From Planctomycetota bacterium (lineage in GTDB: Bacteria; Planctomycetota; UBA8108; UBA1146), in contig JABHOG010000066.1 of NCBI GenBank assembly GCA_018694835.1, positions 1 through 55,374 of the forward strand: DNA of 55,374 bases. The letters are read 5' to 3'. Within the stretch, counting starts at the first letter, position 1; each line of letters starts with the position of its first letter. The position numbers and the translations under genes are program-made. Positions 9,879-18,659 of the stretch are shown piece after piece. The notes beneath the pieces were generated by a model. The model was given only the letters and a program-made list of their open reading frames with translations. It had not been told where the DNA came from and searched no databases.

Positions 9879-12800
9879 AGCCGATTGCGGTGATCGGTTT
9901 CGGCCTTCGATTTCCGGAGTCCACGGACCCCGGTTCCTTCTGGGACGTGATCCACAGCGGGCGGGACACCTCCCGCACGGTGCCGGAAGATCGCTGGAGC
10001 TTGTCTCTGGCGGAAGCTCTCGGCGGCCCAACGATTTCACCGGATCAGGTTCGCTCGGAACGGGGCTGCTTTGTCGATCCAGCAGTCGGCGACCTGGGAG
10101 ATCTGGATCCGGAGCTGGCGGAGACGGTCGATCCTTCGGTGCGGTTAGCGGTAATCGCTGGAGTGGAAGCGGCGAAGTTGTATCGAGACCAACTCGATCC
10201 AGATCGAACCCGTGTCATCCTCGGCCAGTTGTTGTTACCGACCGAATCCAGTTCCTCGGTGGCGGAGGCGGTGATCGGCGACACCATCGAAGAGATGGTG
10301 CTCGATTCTCTGGGAATCCACTCCCCCGGCCTCGATGATCGAAGACCACGCGGTGTACCTTGCAGTCACCCTCTCGATCGCCACGGAGCCTCACTACCCG
10401 CAGCGGCTCTTCAGAGAGCGCTGAAACTTCGCGGCGGTGCGATCACTCTCGATGCCGCCTGTGCATCTTCCCTCTATGCCCTGTCGATCGCATGTCGCGA
10501 TCTCTCCGCAGGGCGCTGCGATGCGGCTCTCGCTGGTGGGGTCTCTCGGCCAGATTGCCTCTTCACCCAGATGGGATTCTCGCAACTTCGAGCCCTCTCT
10601 CCCGAGGGCCGCTGTCGCCCCCTCGACCATCGTGGGCAAGGCCTGCTGGTCGGAGAAGGTGCCGGAGTCCTGCTGTTGAAGAGACTCGATGATGCCATCG
10701 CCGAAGGCTGTCCTATCCTCGGAGTGATCAGAGGAGCGGGTCTCTCCAACGATCGCTCCGGTGGTTTGCTCGCTCCTTCTGGCGAGGGACAATTGAGGGC
10801 GATGCGTGCCGCCTATCACTCTGCCGGCTGGACCCCTTCTTCAGTCGATTACATCGAGTGCCACGCCACGGGCACTCCGGTGGGTGACGCTACTGAACTG
10901 CGAAGTCTGCTCGAACTGTGGCAAGATGATTCCTGGAACCCAGGGCAGTGTGCCTTGGGATCGGTCAAGGCATGTATCGGCCACACTCTCACCGCTGCCG
11001 GTGCCGCAGGGGTGATCAAGGTCTTGCTGGCGATGGATCGAAAACTGATCCCCGGACTCCCTGATCATGACTCCCCACCCGAAGGCATCGATCTCGATTC
11101 CTCACCCTTCAGGATTCCTCACGGGAGTGAACGGTGGCCAAGACGCTCCGGAGCCCCACGCCGTGCAGCGGTCAGTGCTTTTGGCTTCGGTGGCATCAAT
11201 GCTCACCTGTTACTGGAGGAAGCCCCCTCGCCACGGCTCACCATTCCTGTCGTCAAGAGTTCCGTATCCTCCTCCCCGATGGCACCACCGGCACCGGTCG
11301 AAGCACACTCCCCTGGTGGGCGAATTGCCATCCTGGGACTGGGCGCCATCGCCGGACCTCATCTCGGTATCGATCAGGTCGCCGCAGCATTGCTCGGCCT
11401 TCCCGGCCACCATGCGCCTCTTCCATTGCCTGGAGACCTGGGGATCCCCTCCGCCCACTGGGTAAAGGAGCGTGGACTGGAATTCCACACGGGTGAGAGT
11501 TGCGGCAGGCTCAGCGCTTCACCGGTCGATTACAAGATTCCTCCGACTGAACTGGTCGAGATGCTGCCTCAGCAACTGGCACTACTGATGGTGGCCAGAG
11601 AGGCTCTTTCGAGCAGTGGACTCGATTCTCTCGGTGAACGCGGCGGATTATTCGTAGGACTCGGGATCGATCCCCGCAGTAGCATCTACCACCTTCGCTG
11701 GATGCTCCCCGATCGCGCTCGTCAATGGCTCGCGGAACTGGGCATCGATGCCGAGACCGAAGATGTGAGTCGCTGGATCTCGACACTGAAGGATACGGCG
11801 AGCCCCCCACTGGATGCCAATCGCGTGATGGGTGCCCTCGGCAGCATCGCTGCCAGCCGAGTGGCTCGTGATCTTGATGCAGGCGGACCGTGCCACACCG
11901 TCAGCGCCGACCAAATATCTGGATTCAGAGCCATCGAGATGGCGGTGAGATCTCTACAGGATCAGCAGATCGATGTCGCTCTGGCGGCATCGTCGGATCT
12001 GGGTCTCGACATCCTGACTCGATTTCACGATGCCGTCGATTCACAGCCCGCTCGTACCGATGCCGCTGTGGCGGTGCTGCTCAAAAGACTTGAAGATGTG
12101 AAAAGTACCGACGGTCCGATCATCGCCACCATCGATGGAATCGGTGGAGCATCTGGGGGGGTTCTTCTTCGACAGGATGCGAACTCTCCTGCTCGAGAAC
12201 TTTCCCGCTACTCGGCACTACTCGAAGCGAACATCGACGAACAATCCATCGACTTGACCTGCAACGACGAGAACCACTCAACCACGGTATCGACGGCTGG
12301 TCTTCCGGGCTGGCAGGTCACTCTGCCGACCGGCCTCTCTGCGGGAGGATCGACCTCCTTCATGCTGTCATTGCTGCAAGGAACCTGCGCCGCCAGTCGA
12401 AGAGTCCTGCCCGGTGTCGACGATGCTACGCCGCTGCCCTGGACTGCCAGTGGCGAGGAACGCCGCCGTGTGTTGATCGAGGGATCGGGGATGCTCGGGG
12501 ATACTGCGGCTCTGGTGATCTCGACCGAGGAGGTTTCGCCCGAGGTGACGGAAGAGTGGATTCCCAGCCCCTCCTGCCTCGGCGAACCGGGCTGGGGAAT
12601 CATTGCCCTCGAGGGAGGCGATCGCCGCAGCATCGAATCCCTGGCCGAGAAGGTGGGCTCTCGTGATTACGGTCGCAACGGAAGCGCAGCCTCCATCGCT
12701 CGACAGTGGCTGATCCATCATCCACGAATAGAATCTGCCGCTCGTGCGGTCACCGTCTTGTTCCAGGATGGAGCCACTCTCACCGATGCCCTTGCCACTC

Positions 12801-15800
12801 TGAAGACTTTTCTCGATGGCAGCGCCATCGAGAGAAAAGGCCCCGGATGGGAACTCCATCGATCTTCGGAAACTCCGCTCGGTTATTGCGGCGATGTGAC
12901 CTTCATCTATCCCGGATCTGGAAGCCTTTACCCTGGAGCCGGGCGGCAACTCCTGACCCGATATCCAGGAGCGCTGGTTGGCTCCGCCCTGACCACTGGC
13001 GGCCGCGCCCGCTGGTTGGGATCTCCTGAGTCGTGGCAATCAGATGCAACACTGCCCAGTGACCCACGAGATGCCATCCTTGCCCAGGTCACCCTTGGTT
13101 GTTTCGGAACTGATCTGCTACTGGGATGCGGTATCGATCCGGAGCGAGCTGCCGGGCATAGCCTGGGTGAAACGACGATGCTCTTTGCATTGCGCGCCTG
13201 GCGCGATCGAAATTCGATGCAGCAACAGATGGAGGATGATGATCTGTTCACCCACTGGCTCGCCGGAGAAAATCGAGCCGCCGCTCGGGAGTGGTCCTTG
13301 CCAACGGGCAGTCACGCGCCCTGGAGCGCCGCAGTGGTCGATCGCCCTCACGCCGAAGTTCGTCAAGCGATCGCCCAGATACCACGCCTCTACCTGCTGA
13401 TCGTCAATGGCGATCGAGAAACGGTGATTGGCGGAGACCCGGCGGTGCTCTCATCCCTCTGCAATTCCCGTGGCTGGACTGCGATCCACCTCGATGGTGT
13501 CACTTCGGTGCACTGTCCACTGGTCTCACAGGTTCGTGACCGCTACCACGCACTGCACCACTGGCCTGTTCACCCGCCGATCGGTGGAGTCACGCTTCAT
13601 TCCACCGCCACCGCCCAACCGATACCACTGACCAGTGATGGAGTCGCCGATTCGATCGTATTGCAGGCGACCGAGGGGTTCGATTTCTCACAGTTGGTCC
13701 ACTCCCTGTGGCGAGCTGGATCGAGAATATTTATCGAGCCAGGGCCCGGAGCGTCCTGTTCTCGCTTGACCCAGAATGCCCTGGGAGATCTTCCACACCG
13801 GACCTTGCCACTCTTCTGGCGTGGAGAAGATGAAGAACTCTCTCTCGGCCGAATCATCGCCGCCTGCATCGCTGAGAGAGTTCCCGCGGATCTGACTGCC
13901 TATCTGGGAACGAGAAGCGCCGAGGCTAACACTACCAGTACCCTGACCATCGAAGACGGCGCAGATACGATGGTGACTCCGGTTGTTCCGACCTCCAGAA
14001 CCGCGACCTTTAGCGAGCGAAAGGGTAAGCCAACCGGGTTCCCCACTTCGCCAGTTACGTCGCAAACTCCCGCGGCACCGGCCGTGGTGCTCCCCCCACA
14101 GTTTGCTTCGTCGAGGGTTTCATCCCCGTCTCTGATCGACCGTCTCGAACAGGCCAGAGAAGGTCGGAGACTGCTGAGTAAAGAGACCACCGGTAGTGCT
14201 GTCACCTATGCCCTGATGAAAGCTACTCCTCGTACCGAGTTGACTGCCGAAAAGGAACCACCTGCCGTCGATGTAGCCGAGACGATACCGGCTCTCTTCG
14301 ACCGCAGTCTTTGTCTCGAATTTGCCCGCGGCCTGGTCGCTCCGGTACTCGGAGCGCAGTATGCCTTCGCAGATGAATTCCAGACCAGGGTCCGGTTACC
14401 CGACGAGCCACTGATGCTGGTCGATCGGATCCTCGAACTGGAAGGGGAACCCCTTACTCTTGGACCGGGACGCATCGTCACGGCTCATGATATTGAGCCG
14501 GACTGCTGGTATCTGGACGCGGGTCGAATTCCGACATCCATCGCCGTCGAAAGTGGCCAGGCAGACCTGTTCCTGTCTGCTTTTCTAGGTGCCGATCTTC
14601 ACACTCAAGGGCTCTCCGTCTATCGATTGCTCGATGCACAGGTGATTTTCCATGATGACCTTCCCGCTGCCGGAAATACCATCATCTACGATATCCACAT
14701 CGATGAGTTCTTCCGCCAGGACAAGACTCTTCTCTTCCGGTTCCACTTCGAAGGAAGCGTCGATGGGAAACCTCTGATCTCGATGCGAGACGGGTGCGCC
14801 GGTTTCTTCTCGGAGGAAGAACTCGCCAAAGGAAGAGGAATCGTCAAGGCGCCGCATCGTCCACGCCCTCAAGCGGTTGCGCCTGAGGGCTGGATCCCTC
14901 CCGCCGGAATCGCACCTCTCACCCTCGATCACAGCAAAGTCGATGCTTTGCGTCGGGGAGATCTGGTCGCCGCTTTCGATGATCGCTTTGCTTCCCTCCA
15001 GTTGTCTTCTCCGATGCGTCTCCCGGGAGGTCGCATGCGACTACTCGACCAGGTCTCTCGGATCGAGCCCACCGGAGGGCTATGGGGACTGGGAAGAGCC
15101 GTGGCTGAACTGGAGATCCATCCCGATGATTGGTTCCTCACCTGTCACTTCAGCGATGATCCGGTGATGCCTGGAACCCTGATGTACGAGTGTTGCCTTC
15201 ATACTTTGCGTACGATGCTCACCGCCTGGGGCTGGGTCGGCGAACATGACCAGGTGATCCCGATGCCTGTTCCTGGAGTCGCCGGGCGACTCCGCTGTCG
15301 TGGCCAGGTGCTGCCAGAAACTCGCCAGGTCAGTTACGAGGTGCAGGTCAAGGAGATCGGATTCCGTCCGGAACCCTATGTGATCACGGATGCCACGATG
15401 TATGCCGATGGTCGTCCCATCGTCGAGATGGAAGGAATGTCTCTTCGGCTGAAGGGGCTCGATCGCCAGGGCATCGAGGCGATGTGGGCTGGAACCAAGT
15501 CGAGTCCAAGAAAGACTGAAGATGCCACCGATCCCCGATCGATTCCTATCGATGCTGCGGGAGGCGGAGGAGACTCGCCGATCATCGCCTCCTCAGCAGC
15601 GACACTTTTCGACCATTCACAGATCCTCGAATTTGCCACAGGAAAACCATCGCTGGCGTTTGGAGATCGCTACCTGCCCTTCGACCAGGATCGATTCATC
15701 GCCCGGTTACCCGGTCCGCCTTACTGCTTCCTCGACCGGATCATCGATGTTGAAGGACCTCCCTGGGTCGTTTCCCCCGGAGCCGCCTGTACCGCTGAAT

Positions 15801-16687
15801 ATCTTGCGGTCCCCGATGCGTGGTACTTCGATGCTGGAGGCAATGAAGAGATGCCATTTGCGGTGCTGATAGAGATTGCACTGCAACCCTGCGGCTGGCT
15901 CGCTGGCTACCTCGGCTCCGCCCTGACTGGAGACCATCCGTTACAGTTCAGAAACCTCGGTGGTGAAGCCACCCAGTTGCGACCATTGGGACGCGACAGC
16001 GGTTTGCTCACCACAAAAGTTCGACTGACCTCCGCGGACTTTGCCGCAGGTATGTGGATCCAGCACTTCGATCTCGAAGTGTGTGACTCGCAGGGGCCCG
16101 TTTATCGCGGAAACACTTACTTCGGCTTCTTTCCGGCCGAAGCTCTCGCCCAGCAGGTTGGCCTTCCAGGTGCTGCCGCAAGGACCATCCCACCACGCGA
16201 GGCGATGCGAGGAAAAGCGTTCCAGGTGCCCCACTACTCCGATGGACCGGATCATCGATTCCGAATGGTCGATGATGTGGAACTGTTCGTTCCGGATGGT
16301 GGAACCACTGGCCAGGGATTCATCCGGGGTGGAATCGACGTCGACCCGGATGCATGGTTCTTTCGAGCCCACTTCCAGGGAGACCCGGTATGGCCAGGAA
16401 GTCTCGGCCTGGAATCGATGCTCCAGCTCTTGCAGGTGGTGGCCAGGGATCGTTGGGGTAGTGACGAACAGTGGCTCCCCCGTACCCTGGCTCCCGGGAT
16501 TCCGCACCGCTGGACCTATAGAGGACAGGTGATCCCCGAGCGGAAGCGAGTCGTCGTCGAAGCCAGTATCCAGAGCATCGACGATCAACGAGGATTGATC
16601 CTGGCAGACGGGCTGTTACTGGTCGACGATTTACCCATCTACTCGATGGAAGACTTCTCCATCGAGAGAAGGGAGATCGAACGATGA
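9875..16687 (+). CDS. pfaC: PfaC-type PUFA synthase subunit: KS-CLF-AT-DH-DH
   Basis: This is a 2270-residue multidomain synthase that starts with TTG in a TTGA overlap with the pfaA stop; a GGAAG lies about ten bases upstream. Domains in order are: ketosynthase (about 1-440) with Cys196 in DAACASSL, ECHATGTPVGD and IGHTLTAAG; chain-length factor (about 480-880) in which the ketosynthase Cys is replaced by Gln680 (VSADQISG); acyltransferase (about 1008-1320) with YPGSGSLYPG and Ser1096 in AGHSLGE; and two FabA-like double-hotdog dehydratases (about 1473-1870 and 1911-2260) with His1758 in HFSDDPVMPG and His2166 in HFQGDPVWPG. The dehydratases form and isomerise the cis double bonds. The acyltransferase inside PfaC, and the absence of a separate pfaB, match myxobacterial Pfa3. 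Unlike Pfa3, the protein ends after the second dehydratase with no acylglycerolphosphate acyltransferase domain. The stop overlaps oleA by ATGA. Confidence 0.95.
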   Translation: MKPIAVIGFGLRFPESTDPGSFWDVIHSGRDTSRTVPEDRWSLSLAEALGGPTISPDQVRSERGCFVDPAVGDLGDLDPELAETVDPSVRLAVIAGVEAAKLYRDQLDPDRTRVILGQLLLPTESSSSVAEAVIGDTIEEMVLDSLGIHSPGLDDRRPRGVPCSHPLDRHGASLPAAALQRALKLRGGAITLDAACASSLYALSIACRDLSAGRCDAALAGGVSRPDCLFTQMGFSQLRALSPEGRCRPLDHRGQGLLVGEGAGVLLLKRLDDAIAEGCPILGVIRGAGLSNDRSGGLLAPSGEGQLRAMRAAYHSAGWTPSSVDYIECHATGTPVGDATELRSLLELWQDDSWNPGQCALGSVKACIGHTLTAAGAAGVIKVLLAMDRKLIPGLPDHDSPPEGIDLDSSPFRIPHGSERWPRRSGAPRRAAVSAFGFGGINAHLLLEEAPSPRLTIPVVKSSVSSSPMAPPAPVEAHSPGGRIAILGLGAIAGPHLGIDQVAAALLGLPGHHAPLPLPGDLGIPSAHWVKERGLEFHTGESCGRLSASPVDYKIPPTELVEMLPQQLALLMVAREALSSSGLDSLGERGGLFVGLGIDPRSSIYHLRWMLPDRARQWLAELGIDAETEDVSRWISTLKDTASPPLDANRVMGALGSIAASRVARDLDAGGPCHTVSADQISGFRAIEMAVRSLQDQQIDVALAASSDLGLDILTRFHDAVDSQPARTDAAVAVLLKRLEDVKSTDGPIIATIDGIGGASGGVLLRQDANSPARELSRYSALLEANIDEQSIDLTCNDENHSTTVSTAGLPGWQVTLPTGLSAGGSTSFMLSLLQGTCAASRRVLPGVDDATPLPWTASGEERRRVLIEGSGMLGDTAALVISTEEVSPEVTEEWIPSPSCLGEPGWGIIALEGGDRRSIESLAEKVGSRDYGRNGSAASIARQWLIHHPRIESAARAVTVLFQDGATLTDALATLKTFLDGSAIERKGPGWELHRSSETPLGYCGDVTFIYPGSGSLYPGAGRQLLTRYPGALVGSALTTGGRARWLGSPESWQSDATLPSDPRDAILAQVTLGCFGTDLLLGCGIDPERAAGHSLGETTMLFALRAWRDRNSMQQQMEDDDLFTHWLAGENRAAAREWSLPTGSHAPWSAAVVDRPHAEVRQAIAQIPRLYLLIVNGDRETVIGGDPAVLSSLCNSRGWTAIHLDGVTSVHCPLVSQVRDRYHALHHWPVHPPIGGVTLHSTATAQPIPLTSDGVADSIVLQATEGFDFSQLVHSLWRAGSRIFIEPGPGASCSRLTQNALGDLPHRTLPLFWRGEDEELSLGRIIAACIAERVPADLTAYLGTRSAEANTTSTLTIEDGADTMVTPVVPTSRTATFSERKGKPTGFPTSPVTSQTPAAPAVVLPPQFASSRVSSPSLIDRLEQAREGRRLLSKETTGSAVTYALMKATPRTELTAEKEPPAVDVAETIPALFDRSLCLEFARGLVAPVLGAQYAFADEFQTRVRLPDEPLMLVDRILELEGEPLTLGPGRIVTAHDIEPDCWYLDAGRIPTSIAVESGQADLFLSAFLGADLHTQGLSVYRLLDAQVIFHDDLPAAGNTIIYDIHIDEFFRQDKTLLFRFHFEGSVDGKPLISMRDGCAGFFSEEELAKGRGIVKAPHRPRPQAVAPEGWIPPAGIAPLTLDHSKVDALRRGDLVAAFDDRFASLQLSSPMRLPGGRMRLLDQVSRIEPTGGLWGLGRAVAELEIHPDDWFLTCHFSDDPVMPGTLMYECCLHTLRTMLTAWGWVGEHDQVIPMPVPGVAGRLRCRGQVLPETRQVSYEVQVKEIGFRPEPYVITDATMYADGRPIVEMEGMSLRLKGLDRQGIEAMWAGTKSSPRKTEDATDPRSIPIDAAGGGGDSPIIASSAATLFDHSQILEFATGKPSLAFGDRYLPFDQDRFIARLPGPPYCFLDRIIDVEGPPWVVSPGAACTAEYLAVPDAWYFDAGGNEEMPFAVLIEIALQPCGWLAGYLGSALTGDHPLQFRNLGGEATQLRPLGRDSGLLTTKVRLTSADFAAGMWIQHFDLEVCDSQGPVYRGNTYFGFFPAEALAQQVGLPGAAARTIPPREAMRGKAFQVPHYSDGPDHRFRMVDDVELFVPDGGTTGQGFIRGGIDVDPDAWFFRAHFQGDPVWPGSLGLESMLQLLQVVARDRWGSDEQWLPRTLAPGIPHRWTYRGQVIPERKRVVVEASIQSIDDQRGLILADGLLLVDDLPIYSMEDFSIERREIER

Positions 16688-17754
16688 ATCGGCAATCGAC
16701 TCCACTCCACCAGGTCCACCTCGCCTCCATCGGCATCGAGATGGCCCCCGAAGTGGTCACCAGTGCTGCCATCGAGGAGACGCTCGCCCCTGCCTGGAAA
16801 ACCATGGGCATCGCACCGGGACAGTTAGAACATTTAACCGGTGTCGCTGAACGACGCTGGTGGCCGAAGAAGACCAGCATCTCGGAGATGTCTGCCAGAG
16901 CATGCCAACATGCTCTCGACCAGGCCAACATGACGGGCGATCAGATCGACCGATTATCTTACACAGGAGTGTGCCGCGAGTCTTACGAGCCGGCGACCGG
17001 ATGTGCGGTGGCAGCGAAACTGGAACTCCCCATGGATGTCGAGATTCACGACATCTCCAATGCTTGCCTGGGCGCCATGGATGGAATCATCCTCGCCTCC
17101 GATGCAATTCGACTCGGCAGGATCGATGCGGCGCTGGTCGTTTGCTGCGAAAGTGCTCGAGAGATCGTCGAAATCGCCCAGCAGAAGTTGATTCACGCCC
17201 CCAAGATGGATCACTTCATCTCGACCCTGGCGACATTGACTGGCGGCTCAGGGGCGGCAGCGATGTTGCTGGTTTCATCGAGGATCTCCACCGCTGGGCC
17301 ACGGCTTCTGGGAACCACTCATGGAACCGATCCTCGCTGGTATTCACTGTGTCGTTGGGGCGTCGAGGTGGATCCAGAGCAGGATCATCCAGCAGCCCGG
17401 ATCGAATTCATGGAAACGGACTCGATCGGAGTGCTCCAGCATGGCGTAGAACTGGGGATTCGGACCTGGAGACGCTTCCTCGAGCAGATGCAGTGGTCTC
17501 CCACCGATGTCGACCGCACCATCTGTCACCAGGTCGGCTCTGCACATCGACAGAAAATTCTTCCCTCACTGGGACTCTCCGAACAAAACGATTTCATCAC
17601 TTACCCTTTTCTCGGCAACATGGGTACGGTATCGATCCCGATGACTGCTGCGATCGCTGCTGAGAGGGGAATCCTCGAGGCCGGAGACAAAGTCACATTT
17701 CTCGGGATCGGGAGTGGTCTGGTGTGTCGAATGATCGGTTGGGAGTGGCGATGA
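16684..17754 (+). CDS. oleA: OleA, acyl-thioester head-to-head condensing enzyme
   Basis: This 356-residue thiolase-fold enzyme is related to ketosynthase III. OleA joins two fatty acyl thioesters by non-decarboxylative Claisen condensation to a 2-alkyl-3-ketoacid. The catalytic set is visible: Cys128 in ISNACLGAMDG, His282 in ICHQVGSAH and Asn312 in LGNMGTVSIP. The segment VCRESYEPATG (about 96-106) corresponds to the region that supplies the OleA glutamate base from the partner subunit. Length fits OleA (about 340-350). The start overlaps the pfaC stop by ATGA at 16684-16687, so translation is probably coupled to the PUFA synthase. The natural inference is that it condenses polyunsaturated acyl chains made by PfaD-A-C. 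An ordinary FabH or a 3-ketoacyl-ACP synthase for another pathway is unlikely because oleB, oleC and oleD follow directly. Confidence 0.93.
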   Translation: MNRQSTPLHQVHLASIGIEMAPEVVTSAAIEETLAPAWKTMGIAPGQLEHLTGVAERRWWPKKTSISEMSARACQHALDQANMTGDQIDRLSYTGVCRESYEPATGCAVAAKLELPMDVEIHDISNACLGAMDGIILASDAIRLGRIDAALVVCCESAREIVEIAQQKLIHAPKMDHFISTLATLTGGSGAAAMLLVSSRISTAGPRLLGTTHGTDPRWYSLCRWGVEVDPEQDHPAARIEFMETDSIGVLQHGVELGIRTWRRFLEQMQWSPTDVDRTICHQVGSAHRQKILPSLGLSEQNDFITYPFLGNMGTVSIPMTAAIAAERGILEAGDKVTFLGIGSGLVCRMIGWEWR

Positions 17755-18659
17755 ATCGTCTATTTGTTGATGAGGAATTCCCCTTCCGGAACCACTATTT
17801 CGATCGTGGTTGCGGAGTTCGAATGCATTATGTAGATGAGGGTCAGGGTGATCCCATCATCTGTGTCCACGGGAATCCGACCTGGTCCTTCTACTTCAGG
17901 CGATTGATCTCGCAACTCTCGATGTCTCATCGGGTCATCGCAGTCGATCACATCGGGTGCGGATTCTCTGACCAACCCCCTGAAACGGACTACAGTTACA
18001 GACTCGAGAATCGCATCGATGATCTGGAGGGATTACTCGACCACCTCGGCATCCATTCCGGAGCGACCCTGGTCGCTCATGACTGGGGAGGTGCGATCGG
18101 TTTTGGTGTCGCGGGTCGAAAACCAGAGCGATTCTCCTCACTGGTGGCGATGAATACCGCCGCATTCCCACTTCCCGAGGGTAAGACCTTCCCCTGGATC
18201 ATCCGGCCCGCACGAGGTCCGATCGGTGAGTTTCTGGTCCGCAGGCTCGATGCGTTCGTCCTCGGCACCCTGGCCATCGGCACTCGCAGACGACGACTGT
18301 CGCGGGCGGAGCGAGCCGGCTACCGAGCTCCCTACAGTGATTACAAGAGCAGACTGGCAGTCCATCGCTTCGTCGAGGACATCCCCGTCGACCCTTCCGA
18401 TCCCTCATGGGATACCCTGGCACAGGTCGAATCAGGGCTTTCGGCTCTATCCGATCATCCATTGCTGTTGCTCTGGGGATCGAAGGATCCGGTATTTGAT
18501 GATGGTTTCCTGGCCGAGTGGCTGCGCCGTTTTCCATCCGCAGAACATCACCGATGGGATGATTGCAGTCATCTTCTTCTCGACGATGCTCCTGAGCGAG
18601 TGATCCCGGCGATTCAATCGTTCCGCGAGTCTGTCGCGCGAAAACTGGAGTGTGTATGA
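17751..18659 (+). CDS. oleB: OleB, beta-lactone decarboxylase of the alpha/beta-hydrolase fold
   Basis: This 302-residue protein resembles haloalkane dehalogenases and matches OleB, which removes CO2 from the cis-beta-lactone made by OleC to give the internal olefin. The oxyanion segment HGNPTWSFYFR lies near residue 43, the nucleophile is Asp111 in VAHDWGGAIG, the acid is probably in the SKDPVFDD segment near 245, and the base is His274 in DCSHLLLDDAPE. An in-frame GTG nine codons upstream (17724) is possible, but the ATG at 17751 gives an ATGA overlap with oleA and has GGGAG just upstream, so I prefer it. In some bacteria OleB is fused to OleC; here they are separate and overlap by ATGA. 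No signal peptide is seen, as expected for the cytoplasmic OleBCD assembly. Confidence 0.92.
   Translation: MNRLFVDEEFPFRNHYFDRGCGVRMHYVDEGQGDPIICVHGNPTWSFYFRRLISQLSMSHRVIAVDHIGCGFSDQPPETDYSYRLENRIDDLEGLLDHLGIHSGATLVAHDWGGAIGFGVAGRKPERFSSLVAMNTAAFPLPEGKTFPWIIRPARGPIGEFLVRRLDAFVLGTLAIGTRRRRLSRAERAGYRAPYSDYKSRLAVHRFVEDIPVDPSDPSWDTLAQVESGLSALSDHPLLLLWGSKDPVFDDGFLAEWLRRFPSAEHHRWDDCSHLLLDDAPERVIPAIQSFRESVARKLECV

Noticed and set aside
10394-10819. Minus-strand frames inside pfaC and pfaA
   Set aside because: High G+C coding sequence with biased third positions produces many antisense frames; none shows a recognisable domain or ribosome binding site.
17724-17750. GTG start for oleB nine codons upstream
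   Set aside because: The ATG at 17751 forms the operon's usual ATGA overlap and has a better-placed GGGAG.
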